Below are positions 39,252-47,950 of a stretch of 58,514 nt of DNA, one piece after another. A program made the translations under genes and the position numbers. The notes below the pieces were generated by a model. It was not told the origin of the DNA and searched no databases. It saw only the letters and a program-made list of their open reading frames with translations. Position 1 is the first letter of the stretch, and the number at the start of each line of letters is the position of its first letter. Source of the stretch: a virus; the IMG/VR virus record IMGVR_UViG_3300032157_000372, positions 1 to 58,514 of that record. One strand, written 5' to 3'.

Positions 39252-39307
39252 CCCGCCGCGACGGCGTCCGAGCGAAGCTCGGCTCCGCCGAGACCTACCG
39301 CGGCGGG
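39252..39307 (+). repeat. Palindromic element family 1, copy F with inner repeat
   Basis: Outer arms CCCGCCGCG (39252-39260) and CGCGGCGGG (39299-39307). Inside is a 27-bp unit (39263-39289) related to two others at 47308 and 47412. Intergenic, between decoration and capsid genes. Confidence 0.8.
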
Positions 39308-39347
39308 GCCCGCGAACGGACGCTGACCCCACACAGAGGACCCTCTC

Positions 39348-40409
39348 ATGCAACTCGATTTTCTGCGCGACCCGCGCTACTCCGTCCGCAACGTGTCGGA
39401 CGCCATCATGAAGATCCCGAACGAGTATTCGCTGCTGTCGCAGTTCGGGCTCTTCCCCGAGAAGGGTATCCGGACGACCTATGTCGAGGTCGAGATCAAG
39501 ACCGGATTCCTCAATCTGATCCCGACCTCGGAGCGCGGCTCGCCGGCGACCGAGTCCAAGCGCTCGACCCGCCAGACCCGCGTCATGAAGACGCTCTTCA
39601 TGCAGAAGAACGCCACCATCCGGCCGTCCGACCTGCAGAACCTTCCGGCCTTCGGAACGCTCGACCAGGCCGGGAACGCGAGCGATGCCTTCTTCGAGTC
39701 CTTCGACAGCGAGCTCACGGATCGTTTCGACGATCTGCAGCGCGGCTACCGGCAGACGCACGAGTACATGCGTTGGGGCGCGCTCAAAGGCGACGTCTAC
39801 GACGCCGACGGCAGCCGCGTGCTCTACAACTGCTACACGGAGATGGGCGAGAGCCAGCAGTCGATCGATTTCGCGTTCGGCACGACCTCGTCGGATACCG
39901 TGATGGCGGCCTCCAAGGCCGGCCGGCGCTACATGGAGCAGAACCTGCTCGGTGAGCCCATGACGCGCCAGCTCGCGCTCTGCTCGTCGGAGTTCTTCGA
40001 CAACGTCTGCAACCATCCCTCCTACCGCAAGTTCTACGAGAACAATCCGGTGGGCAAGAACAACCCCGTGCTCGACGATCTCGGCGTCACCTACTTCCAG
40101 CACGGCACCTGGACCTACATCGAGCACAACGGGCAGGCGACCTACCTCAACGCCGACGGCACGACGGCGACGCGCCGCTTCATCCCCGCGAGCGAGGCGA
40201 TCATCGTCCCGCTCGGCACGCAGCAGGTGTTCCGCTCCTACTTCGCGCCGGGCGAGATGCTCGACGCGGTCAACATGCCGGGCCAGTCGATGTACGCCTC
40301 GCTCAAGGAGCTCGACCACGGCGGCGGCGTCGAGATCCACACGGAATCGGCGCCTCTGTTCCTGGTCCAGAAGCCGCGCCTCGTGCTGCGCGGCTACTCG
40401 AGCAACTAA
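39348..40409 (+). CDS. Major capsid protein, gpE-like
   Basis: Protein of 353 residues, the length of lambda E (341). Typical start MQLDFLRDPRYSVRNVSDAI and the C-terminal HTESAPLFLVQKPRLVLRG. Forms the T=7-type HK97-fold shell. It is followed by a strong terminator, allowing high expression of the capsid gene. Confidence 0.95.
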   Translation: MQLDFLRDPRYSVRNVSDAIMKIPNEYSLLSQFGLFPEKGIRTTYVEVEIKTGFLNLIPTSERGSPATESKRSTRQTRVMKTLFMQKNATIRPSDLQNLPAFGTLDQAGNASDAFFESFDSELTDRFDDLQRGYRQTHEYMRWGALKGDVYDADGSRVLYNCYTEMGESQQSIDFAFGTTSSDTVMAASKAGRRYMEQNLLGEPMTRQLALCSSEFFDNVCNHPSYRKFYENNPVGKNNPVLDDLGVTYFQHGTWTYIEHNGQATYLNADGTTATRRFIPASEAIIVPLGTQQVFRSYFAPGEMLDAVNMPGQSMYASLKELDHGGGVEIHTESAPLFLVQKPRLVLRGYSSN

Positions 40410-40436
40410 GAGCCACCGTCACACGCCGCTTTGTTC

Positions 40437-40466
40437 AAGGCCCGCGGGTGCTCCCTGCGGGCCTTT
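40437..40466 (+). terminator. Terminator after the capsid gene
   Basis: AAGGCCCGC pairs with GCGGGCCTT around an 11-base loop, then T. It stands between the capsid gene and the connector genes. Confidence 0.82.
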
Positions 40467-40534
40467 CGCCATGCTGAAAGCATGCCTTCGGCATGACGAG
40501 CGCCGTCCGTCAACTCAAAGGGGGGAATTGCACC

Positions 40535-41005
40535 ATGCGCGTGAAGCTCTTGCGCGAGAAGACCGTCATTCTCGATGCCACCAACTCTCAGACCTGGCCC
40601 GCGGATTGGGCCGGCGACGTCGTGCCGGAGTTCCTGAAGCTCTGGAAAGAGGGCGTCGATTACGAGGTCCTGCCTCTCACCGCCGAGAGCCTCACGCCCG
40701 GCCAGCAGTTCACGGCCCAGCAGGCCGCCGCGCTGGCTCTCGTCGCCGAGCAGGTCATCGCGCAGTCGACGCAGATCGACGCCGGCGCTGGCGGTGCCGA
40801 CGTCGCCGATGGTGCCGCCGAACCTGTCGTCGCGCCCGATGTCGACGCGGCCGGCGAGGACGTCGCCAACATGAGCAAAGAGGAGAAAATCGCGCTCCTC
40901 GAGCAGCTCGACGCCGGCCAGATCAACGCTCTCGCTAAGGATCGCGGCGTGAAATACGTCGGCGTCAAGCGCGCGGCGGTGATTGAGGCGTTGGCCTCGC
41001 TCTGA
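40535..41005 (+). CDS. DNA-packaging/connector protein, FI-like
   Basis: Protein of 156 residues with a GGGGGGAATT ribosome site before ATG 40535. The C-terminal 45 residues (QINALAKDRGVKYVGVKRAA) form a SAP/HeH-like helical motif. Position after the capsid gene corresponds to lambda FI, which aids packaging. The sequence link is weak. Confidence 0.7.
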   Translation: MRVKLLREKTVILDATNSQTWPADWAGDVVPEFLKLWKEGVDYEVLPLTAESLTPGQQFTAQQAAALALVAEQVIAQSTQIDAGAGGADVADGAAEPVVAPDVDAAGEDVANMSKEEKIALLEQLDAGQINALAKDRGVKYVGVKRAAVIEALASL

Positions 41006-41352
41006 TGGCCTTCGACATCGACGCCCTCATCAACACGCACCTCGTCGAGCTGTTCGGCGAGCCGGCGCCCGCCGTCTACGCACCGCTGAAATCGGCGCCC
41101 GGCTGGCCGCCCTTCGACGTCGAGGCGATCTTCGAGCGCGAGCACGGGGCGGTGCTCGACGCGATCGCCAAGTCGGAGCTGAAAAGCTCCGGCCATTCGA
41201 CGACGGTGCCGGTCGCATCCGTGCGCGCCGCGCTGTTTCCGGCCGAGCCTAAGCAAAACGACCAGATCACCATTGGCGGCGTCGTCTGGTCGGTGTGGGA
41301 CGTGCAGCCCGACGGCTCGGGAATGTTCGATTTGATACTTCGAAAAGCCTGA
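41005..41352 (+). CDS. Head-tail joining protein, FII-like
   Basis: Protein of 115 residues overlapping the preceding stop. The C-terminal half (QITIGGVVWSVWDVQPDGSG) resembles the lambda FII attachment protein, which joins head and tail. This is the last gene of the head module. Confidence 0.75.
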   Translation: MAFDIDALINTHLVELFGEPAPAVYAPLKSAPGWPPFDVEAIFEREHGAVLDAIAKSELKSSGHSTTVPVASVRAALFPAEPKQNDQITIGGVVWSVWDVQPDGSGMFDLILRKA

Positions 41353-41367
41353 CACGAGCATCGGCGG

Positions 41368-41382
41368 GGCGCACTGGCGCCG
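41368..41382 (+). repeat. Shared intergenic motif, copy 1
   Basis: GGCGCACTGGCGCCG, identical to 43802-43816. Both lie between tail genes in otherwise GC-rich hairpin DNA. Confidence 0.65.
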
Positions 41383-41431
41383 CGCGCGCGGTCGCGCGCC
41401 GAGCCGCTCCGCGGCTGAGTGGGGGAAATTC

Positions 41432-41980
41432 ATGCTGATCCTCGAGACGCTCGCCGACGCCGCGCTCGCGCGCCTGGTCGCCGCCAATTTCGCCGGCGGC
41501 AACATCGAGAAACACCGCGACCCGCCGACCGAGGACGACGATCTGCCGCTCGCGTCCCTCACCTACGAGAACGACACGGGCACCGCCGACGGGGATTCGC
41601 GCACCGGCATCCAGGACTTCGTGCACAAGGCGACGTTCACGGTCGACATCCTCGATTGGGCGCCGACCGGCGCCGAGCTCATGGCCAAGCTCGCCATCGC
41701 GAGCGAGACAGTGATGGTGGCCCTCATCGCAGGCCTCGCGACGTGGGACTGCGGCGTCATCGAGGGCATCGGCGGCGTGCGCCAGGTGACGGAGAAGTCG
41801 CCCAAGGGCGCGCGCATCGTCTACCGGCGCCAAATTCAGATCGACGTCCTCTACCGCTCGCAGTGGGAGCCGTCGACGGCGGATCTCGAGACCCTCGCCG
41901 GCGTCGACGTCGACACTGGGCTAGACGCGCCCGACGACGCGCCGGGCATCGGCACCAGCATCACCGTTCCGACAGAGTAG
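41432..41980 (+). CDS. Tail terminator/neck protein
   Basis: Protein of 182 residues with a GGGGGAAATT ribosome site. Its position before the DUF2635 and sheath genes and its alpha/beta composition (LILETLADAALARLVAANFA) match the Mu gp37-type tail terminator. Function assigned from position and character. Confidence 0.7.
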   Translation: MLILETLADAALARLVAANFAGGNIEKHRDPPTEDDDLPLASLTYENDTGTADGDSRTGIQDFVHKATFTVDILDWAPTGAELMAKLAIASETVMVALIAGLATWDCGVIEGIGGVRQVTEKSPKGARIVYRRQIQIDVLYRSQWEPSTADLETLAGVDVDTGLDAPDDAPGIGTSITVPTE

Positions 41981-42009
41981 CACCCAAACCCCCAAAGGAA
42001 CCCGACACC

Positions 42010-42204
42010 ATGACCGAGCGCATTTTCGTGCGGCCGGCAGAGGGCAAGACGCCCCGCTCGCCGCTGCCGCCCTACGAGCGCCTGCCCGCAGAGGGTGGCT
42101 GGCGTATCGATGCTGCCGCCTGGCGCCGCCTCGAAAAGGCGGGTGACGTCGTCATCACGAAATCCGACCCGGCCGAGCGTCCCGCGGCCAAGGCCAAAGC
42201 CTAA
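42010..42204 (+). CDS. DUF2635 protein, Mu gp38-like
   Basis: Protein of 64 residues. The sequence RIFVRPAEGKTPRSPLPP ... WRRLEKAGDVVIT is the DUF2635 pattern, found directly before the sheath gene in Mu-like tails. Role unknown but conserved. Confidence 0.85.
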   Translation: MTERIFVRPAEGKTPRSPLPPYERLPAEGGWRIDAAAWRRLEKAGDVVITKSDPAERPAAKAKA

Positions 42205-42217
42205 GGAGCGATAGACC

Positions 42218-43744
42218 ATGCCCGTCAGCTTCAACGCCATCCCTTCCTCGCTCCGCCTGCCGCTGTTCTGGGCCGAGCTCGACCCGAGCCAGGCCGGCAC
42301 GTTCGCCAACTACCAGCGCGCGCTGCTGATCGGCTACAAGAAGACCGCGGGCCCGGCCGCAGCCGATACGCTGATGCGCATCACCTCGCCCGACCAGGCG
42401 CGCGCGCAGTTCGGCCGCGGCAGCCAGCTCGCGCACATGTTCGAGCTCTGGTTCAAGAACAACCTCTTCGACGAGGTGTGGGCCATCGCCATCACGCCGC
42501 CCTCGGGCGGCACGGCGTCGTCGGGCACCATCGTCGTCGCCGGGCCGGCCACGGCCTCGGGCGTCATCGCGCTCTACATCGGCGGGCGCAAGATCACGGT
42601 GCCGGTCGTCTCCGGCGACGCTTCCACGGCGATCGCGGCCGCGATCAACACCGCGATCAACGCCGCCCTCGACCTTCCCGTGACCTCGTCCGTAACCAGC
42701 AGCACGGTCACGCTCACGGCCAACTGGAAGGGCATCGACGGCGACGGCATCGACATCCGCACCAACTATCTCGGGCCCCTCGGCGGCGAGGTCCTGCCCG
42801 CCGGCGTGACGCTCACGATCACGGCCATGGCCTCGGGCGCCGGCACGCCGACGCTCACCTCGGCGATCGCGGGCATGGGCGACCAGGAGTTCGACACGGT
42901 CGCGATCGGCTGGACCGACACGTCGACGCTCAACGCGATCGACGCCGAGTGGGACCACGTCGGCGACAACGGGCGGTGGAGCTGGCTGCGCCAGGTCTAT
43001 GGCCACGTCTACTGCGCCAAGGACGGCACGTCGGGCGACCTGCAGACCTTCGGCGCCGCTCGCAACGGCGGCCACGTCACCTGCTTCGGCTACTACGGCT
43101 CGCCGACGCCGTCCTGGGAGCGGGCCGCGATCTTTGCCGCGCAGGCGCACCGCGCGCTCATGAACGATCCGGCCCGCCCGCTGCACACGCTGCCGCTCAA
43201 CGGCATGCTGCCGGCGATCCCCGATCTGCAGTTCACGAAGGGGGAAAAGAACGCGCTCGCCTTCGACGGCATCTCGGTCGCCAAGGATACCGAGGACGGC
43301 CGCTGTCAGATCGAAACCTCGTTCACGATGTGGCAGAAGAACCCGCACGGGCTCGACGACAACGCGCTGCTCAAGATCCAGACGCTGGCGACACTGGCCT
43401 ACGTGCTGCGCTCGCTGCGCTTCCGCATCGTGCAGAAGTTCCCGCGCCATAAGCTCGCCAGCGACGGCACCCGCTTCGGGCCCGGCCAGGCGATCGTGAC
43501 GCCCAAGATCGCCAAGGCGGCGATCGTCGCCCACTACCGCGAGCTCGAGTACCTGGGCCTGGTCGAGAACACGGACGCGTTCAAGGCCAATCTCATCGTC
43601 GAGCGCAACGTCACCAATCCCGACCGCCTCGACGTTGTCTACCCGCCCGACGTGGTCAATCAGCTCGACGTGTTCGCGGTCCTCGCGCAGTTCCGGCTCC
43701 AGTACCCGGCCGAGCTGCCCGACCAGCCGTTGCCTATTGCTTAG
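42218..43744 (+). CDS. Contractile tail sheath protein, Mu gpL-like
   Basis: Protein of 508 residues, the usual sheath size. The start (MPVSFNAIPSSLRLPLFWAE) is characteristic of the Mu-type sheath, and the C-terminus (QFRLQYPAELPDQPLPIA) ends in the conserved assembly domain. Establishes that the tail contracts (myovirus). Confidence 0.95.
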   Translation: MPVSFNAIPSSLRLPLFWAELDPSQAGTFANYQRALLIGYKKTAGPAAADTLMRITSPDQARAQFGRGSQLAHMFELWFKNNLFDEVWAIAITPPSGGTASSGTIVVAGPATASGVIALYIGGRKITVPVVSGDASTAIAAAINTAINAALDLPVTSSVTSSTVTLTANWKGIDGDGIDIRTNYLGPLGGEVLPAGVTLTITAMASGAGTPTLTSAIAGMGDQEFDTVAIGWTDTSTLNAIDAEWDHVGDNGRWSWLRQVYGHVYCAKDGTSGDLQTFGAARNGGHVTCFGYYGSPTPSWERAAIFAAQAHRALMNDPARPLHTLPLNGMLPAIPDLQFTKGEKNALAFDGISVAKDTEDGRCQIETSFTMWQKNPHGLDDNALLKIQTLATLAYVLRSLRFRIVQKFPRHKLASDGTRFGPGQAIVTPKIAKAAIVAHYRELEYLGLVENTDAFKANLIVERNVTNPDRLDVVYPPDVVNQLDVFAVLAQFRLQYPAELPDQPLPIA

Positions 43745-43801
43745 CGACGCGAGCGGCGGCGTAGCGGCTTTCGCCCGCTCGCCGCAGTTTCGCTGAAATC
43801 C

Positions 43802-43816
43802 GGCGCACTGGCGCCG
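43802..43816 (+). repeat. Shared intergenic motif, copy 2
   Basis: GGCGCACTGGCGCCG, identical to 41368-41382, in the 139-bp gap between sheath and tube genes. Confidence 0.65.
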
Positions 43817-43883
43817 AGCGCCCTTGGCGCATGGCTGCCGCAATCAAGCATCGCGCGCATCGCAAAACTCAGGAGACTCTACC

Positions 43884-44249
43884 ATGGCGAACAACAGGAT
43901 CGCGGGCGTCGCCTTCGTGAAATACGACGGCCGGCAGCTCCCCGTCCGGGGTAGCTGGAACGTCGGCTTCAACAAGCTCAAGCGCGAGGGCCTCGCCGGC
44001 CAGGATCGCGTCCACGGCTACAAGGAGAAGCCCGACGTCCCCTTCCTCGAGGGTGACGTGTCGACCACGGCCGACGTGTCGCTCGACGTCCTCCTCGCCA
44101 TCACCGACGCCACGGTGACGATCGAGCTCGCCAACGGCAAGAGCTACGTGCTGCGCAACGCCTGGACGGCGCAGGGCTACGAGATCGACAGCGAGGAGGG
44201 CAAGATCAAGGTCCGCTTCGAGGGCATGGACATCGACGAAATCAGCTAA
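43884..44249 (+). CDS. Tail tube protein, Mu gpM-like
   Basis: Protein of 121 residues (GVAFVKYDGRQLPVRGSWN ... GYEIDSEEGKIKVRFEG), the pattern of Mu-type tube proteins. It forms the inner tail tube and is encoded right after the sheath. Confidence 0.93.
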   Translation: MANNRIAGVAFVKYDGRQLPVRGSWNVGFNKLKREGLAGQDRVHGYKEKPDVPFLEGDVSTTADVSLDVLLAITDATVTIELANGKSYVLRNAWTAQGYEIDSEEGKIKVRFEGMDIDEIS

Positions 44250-44256
44250 CGCGGCC

Positions 44257-44276
44257 GGCGGGGTGAGGGCCCCGCC
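44257..44276 (+). terminator. Weak hairpin between tube and chaperone genes
   Basis: GGCGGGG with CCCCGCC around a short loop, followed by AGCTTT. It may reduce transcription of the downstream tail genes relative to sheath and tube. Confidence 0.55.
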
Positions 44277-44305
44277 GCCAGCTTTCCAACAAGGGGGAAT
44301 TCATC

Positions 44306-44878
44306 ATGACGCAAGACCCGAGAGACGTGCGCCGCCTCGGCGGCGCGGAGTATGCGCCGGGCTACGATCCGCAGCCGTCCGTGCGGCCGGTGCCGCAGCC
44401 GGTTTCGCCGCGTCTACAGGCCTCATTGGATAAAATCATTCCTGAGGAGTGGCGGCAGCAGGCACGAGAAATCGTTGCGCAGGAGATGGCGCAGGCCGCT
44501 CAGGCGCAGACTTTACCTGCACCGCCTCCGCCGCCTGCCCAGGCAACCACAGCGCCCGTGCAGGTCGCTCCGCCTGCACTTTCGACTTCGGGCCCGAACA
44601 CGGTCAAGCTCTCGCGCGCCTACAAGGCGCACGACGTCGACGTGCAGGTCGTGACGTTCCGCAAGTACACGGTTAAGGAGCTGCGCAAGGTCGGCTATCC
44701 GCTGCGCAACGTGTTCGGGCCCGACGGCATGCCGGCCGGCCTCGACGAGCTCCCCGACGTCGTTGCGCGCTACATGTCTGTGCTTTCCGAGCCGCCGCTG
44801 CCGCCGTCGACGATCGATGCCATGGACGTCGACGACTTCGCGCTCTGCTCGCGGGCGATCCTGCTTTTTTTCGTCTAG
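44306..44878 (+). CDS. Tail assembly chaperone (gp41-like), short product
   Basis: Protein of 190 residues with a long Pro/Gln/Ala-rich N-terminal extension. The folded part starts near residue 95 (TVKLSRAYKAHDVDVQVVTF). It ends in ILLFFV just after a slippery T-run, so most ribosomes stop here and a minority shift to make the longer form. It acts with the tape measure during tail assembly. Confidence 0.9.
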   Translation: MTQDPRDVRRLGGAEYAPGYDPQPSVRPVPQPVSPRLQASLDKIIPEEWRQQAREIVAQEMAQAAQAQTLPAPPPPPAQATTAPVQVAPPALSTSGPNTVKLSRAYKAHDVDVQVVTFRKYTVKELRKVGYPLRNVFGPDGMPAGLDELPDVVARYMSVLSEPPLPPSTIDAMDVDDFALCSRAILLFFV

Positions 44879-45048
44879 GCCGCGACGACGATCCCGACGA
44901 GGTCATCGACGAGCTCGTCGACCTGTGCTTCGACATGGCGCACATCCTGCACCAGCACCCGGACGCCTTCCTCGACCTGCCGCTCGATGAGCTCAACTTC
45001 TACGCCGACGCCACGGCTCGGCTCGCCAAGCGCACGAAAGGCAAGTGA
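44306..45048 (+). CDS. Tail assembly chaperone, -1 frameshift product
   Basis: Slipping at T TTT TTC (44866-44872) continues the chaperone into the -1 frame as RLGRDDDPDEVIDELVDL and on to TGA 45048, adding 58 codons. This matches the gp41/gp42 (or lambda G/GT) arrangement directly before the tape measure. Confidence 0.85.
44866..44872 (+). promoter_or_regulatory. -1 ribosomal frameshift site
   Basis: T TTT TTC in frame zero, the classic X XXY YYZ heptamer. The zero-frame stop TAG is four bases downstream (44876-44878). Confidence 0.88.
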
Positions 45049-47234
45049 TGGCCGGACCTCTCGACCTGCGCGGGCGCGCCACGATCTCGAACGGCGCCAG
45101 CGGCACGCTCGGCGCCATCAAGCGCGATCTGGCCTCGGTCGGCAACATGACCGGCCGGCGCACGGTGCCGCTCGGCACCGCCATCACCAACGGCATGATG
45201 AGCGGCGCCGTCGCGACCAAGAAGCTGCAGAACAACCTTGTCGGCGCGACGGCGGGCGCCTGGGCGCTGGTCTCGGCCGTCAGGAAGGCCGAGAGCTTCA
45301 ACCGCAACGTGTTCGGCGTCGGCGTGGCCGCGATCGGCGATTACACCGACCGCGTGAAGGACGCCGCGACCGGCACGGAAAAGGTCGTCGTCGACTTCGA
45401 CAAGGTGCGCGCATCCATGGAGCGCGTGTCGAAGCTCTCCAAGGACCTGGCGCACGAGATCCCCGAGACGCCGACCAAGCTCTCCGGGATCGCCGAAACT
45501 CTCGCCAAGGCGGGCTTCGGCGACGAGAAGCTCGCGGCGGCGACCAAGTGGGCAGCGATCCTGGGCTCGACCGATACCGAGACGGCTGCCTCCGAGCTCG
45601 GTGAGTTCGCCTCCGTTCTCGATACGATCTACAAACCACGCCAGGGCGAGGCCTGGGGCGACTACTTCAAGCGCCAGCTCGACATCGTGCGCATCGCCGC
45701 TGCCGAGACGCGCCTCTCGCTCGCGTCCACCATGGAAGGCCTCCGGCCCTTCTCGGCGCTCTACTCGCTGCTCGGCAACTCCGAAACCGACAACGCGATG
45801 CTGCTCATGGGCGGTGTGCGCAAGGGTGGCGAGGCGGCCGAGGTCGGCCACACGCTGAAATCGGACGCCATGCGCATGCTGCGCTCGACGGCGGAATCGA
45901 CGTCACGGTTCTCGGCCTTGGGCCTCCGGCGCTCCGACTACACCGACCTTTCGGCCATGGACCCGACGCGGGCGGCCGGTAACCTGTCTCGTGTGTTCCG
46001 CTCGGCCGACATCACGGGCAAATTCCGCAAGTCGATCGAAGCCGACATGCAGAAGGCCATCGAAACCGGGACGTTCGACACGGCCGAATTCCAAGACAAG
46101 CTCTTGGCCAAGGTGGCGAAGCGCGCTGGCGTCGACATGAAGGACGACGTCTCGCGCGAGAGCTTCGAGGACAAGTTCAACAACGCCATTTTTGCCGGCG
46201 GCGCGCGCTTCAACATGCGCAAGCTGTTCGAGGACCTGGTTGCCAAAGGCGCGACGGCGGCGGATGTCGGCACCATCTTCGAAGGCCGCCGCATCGGCAC
46301 CAACATCCAGATCCTCGAGGGCTTGAAGGAATTTGGCCCCGAGTTCATGAAAAAGCTCGAGATGGCAGACGGCACCGGCCTTTCTGCGGTGCTCGACCTG
46401 CTCAAGGAAAGCGATTACGGCCGCCTGCAGAAGTTCTCGGCCATGATGGAGGACTTCCAGATCAAGCTCGCCAACTCGGGCGGCTTCCAGACATTCCTTT
46501 CCGGCATCACGGCCGTGTTCGACACGCTAGGTCAGTTGCATCCGGCCGTCGTGAACATCGGCGTCGCCGCCGGCATCGCCGCGATCGCGCTGACGCCGCT
46601 GGCAATGCTGTTCCGCGGCCTCGCCGGAATGGCTCGTGTGCTAAGGGCGGCGCTCGCCTTCGTCGGCATCGGCGGCGCGGCCGCAGCAGCCGGCGGCGCG
46701 GCCTCGCGCATGGCCGCGGGCGGCCTGGCCGGAGCCGGGACAGCGGCGGCAGCGGGCCTCCTCAAGAAATTCGGCATCAAGGGCCTCGCCAAGCTCGGCG
46801 CGCGCTTCATTCCGGGCCTCGGCCTGGTCGTCATGGCGGGCGGGGCGGGCTGGGCCGCCTACGACGCCTGGCAGCGCGGCGAGGACGCGCTCGGCATCGG
46901 CAAGAGCGCCGCGCTGGGCGCGATCGGCCTCGACGGCATCGCGCAGGCGGGCGAGGCCCCGGCCGGCGGCGAGGGCAAGGCCGATCTCGGTCTCGGCGCC
47001 AACGCCGACGGCGCGATCGCGGACGCCCGGTCGGCCGCCGAGCAGATCCGCAGCGCCTTCCTCTCGGTCGACCTTTCGAGCGTCGGGCGCCAGATGATGG
47101 ACGAGCTCGCGGCCGGGATTCGCTCGGGCGGTGCCGCGGCGGTCGCGGCCGCCAACGACGTTGCGGCCCAGGTCCGCGCCGCCGGCGAGCGCGTGCGGCT
47201 CAACACCGGCCCCAACATGCAGCCTGCGCGCTGA
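45048..47234 (+). CDS. Tail tape measure protein
   Basis: Protein of 728 residues beginning in the TGATG overlap with the chaperone extension. Mostly alpha-helical with a hydrophobic Gly/Ala segment (about 495-600) near the C-terminus. Its length fits a myovirus tail of roughly 100 nm (family rule of thumb). Sets tail length. Confidence 0.9.
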   Translation: MAGPLDLRGRATISNGASGTLGAIKRDLASVGNMTGRRTVPLGTAITNGMMSGAVATKKLQNNLVGATAGAWALVSAVRKAESFNRNVFGVGVAAIGDYTDRVKDAATGTEKVVVDFDKVRASMERVSKLSKDLAHEIPETPTKLSGIAETLAKAGFGDEKLAAATKWAAILGSTDTETAASELGEFASVLDTIYKPRQGEAWGDYFKRQLDIVRIAAAETRLSLASTMEGLRPFSALYSLLGNSETDNAMLLMGGVRKGGEAAEVGHTLKSDAMRMLRSTAESTSRFSALGLRRSDYTDLSAMDPTRAAGNLSRVFRSADITGKFRKSIEADMQKAIETGTFDTAEFQDKLLAKVAKRAGVDMKDDVSRESFEDKFNNAIFAGGARFNMRKLFEDLVAKGATAADVGTIFEGRRIGTNIQILEGLKEFGPEFMKKLEMADGTGLSAVLDLLKESDYGRLQKFSAMMEDFQIKLANSGGFQTFLSGITAVFDTLGQLHPAVVNIGVAAGIAAIALTPLAMLFRGLAGMARVLRAALAFVGIGGAAAAAGGAASRMAAGGLAGAGTAAAAGLLKKFGIKGLAKLGARFIPGLGLVVMAGGAGWAAYDAWQRGEDALGIGKSAALGAIGLDGIAQAGEAPAGGEGKADLGLGANADGAIADARSAAEQIRSAFLSVDLSSVGRQMMDELAAGIRSGGAAAVAAANDVAAQVRAAGERVRLNTGPNMQPAR

Positions 47235-47307
47235 TGCCTCACGCGCGCCGTTCGGCCTTCGGCCGGCGCGCTCCGGCGGGGCGGCGCTCGCGCCGGGCGC
47301 CCGTCTC

Positions 47308-47333
47308 GGCGGAGCCGAGCTGCGCTCGGACGC
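47308..47333 (+). repeat. 27-bp unit, copy 2
   Basis: GGCGGAGCCGAGCT followed by GCGCTCGGACGC. Same family as 47412-47438 and, inverted, 39263-39289. Confidence 0.75.
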
Positions 47334-47411
47334 GCCTGGCTGCCGCAAACCTTTGAGCTTGCGCCGACACAAATCGCCCGCGGCCGTAGCCGCGAGCGAG
47401 GTGTAGATCTT

Positions 47412-47438
47412 GGCGAAGCCGAGCTCCGCTCGGACGCC
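47412..47438 (+). repeat. 27-bp unit, copy 3
   Basis: GGCGAAGCCGAGCT followed by CCGCTCGGACGCC. Self-complementary ends make a hairpin. Confidence 0.75.
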
Positions 47439-47458
47439 GTACCGAGCGAGCAAACGCA

Positions 47459-47950
47459 ATGGCCGACACCAAGCTCTCGCCGTGGAAAGCCGGGCTGCGC
47501 AACGCGTCCTTTCGCGGCGTGCAATTTCATGTCGTCGACCGCGACTTCGAGAGCGGCCGGCGCATCCACAATCACGAGTACCCCAAGCGCAACTCAAATT
47601 TCCCCGAGGACATGGGAAAGTCGACGCGCGAGTTCTCGGTCGAGGCCTACGTGATCGGCGACGACTACATGAACCGCCGCAACCGGCTCGTGGCGGCCTG
47701 CGAGCAGGAGGGGCCCGGATCCTACGTCGACCATTGGGGCATCACGCAAAAGGTCGTGTGCACCAAGATCAAGCTCGGCGAATCGAGCGAGGAGGGGCGC
47801 ATGTGCCGCTTCCGGCTCGACTTCATCGAGGCGGGCTCGGGCAACTTCGCCCCGGTCGCGATCGCGGCCACGGCCGCCCAGCTCACGACGGCCGCCGGCG
47901 CGCTCGCCGCCGCCGCAACGCAGAGCCTCAACGCGCGGACAAGCCGATGA
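47459..47950 (+). CDS. DNA circularization protein N, N-terminal part
   Basis: Protein of 163 residues. The N-terminal domain (WKAGLRNASFRGVQFHVVDR) matches the Mu gpN start, including the RNSNFPEDMG motif. In Mu this protein is one polypeptide; here it ends at about the domain boundary and is ATGA-coupled to a second gene. Part of the baseplate/tail tip. Confidence 0.85.
   Translation: MADTKLSPWKAGLRNASFRGVQFHVVDRDFESGRRIHNHEYPKRNSNFPEDMGKSTREFSVEAYVIGDDYMNRRNRLVAACEQEGPGSYVDHWGITQKVVCTKIKLGESSEEGRMCRFRLDFIEAGSGNFAPVAIAATAAQLTTAAGALAAAATQSLNARTSR

Larger units (their letters stand above)
47235..47458. other. Repeat-rich intergenic region
   Basis: 224 bp of palindromic DNA: a hairpin GCGCGCCG/CGGCGCGC near 47243, and two copies of a 27-bp unit. 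Also a CCGCGAGCGAGGTGTA motif (47390-47405) found inverted at 50920-50935. No gene. Confidence 0.6.
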
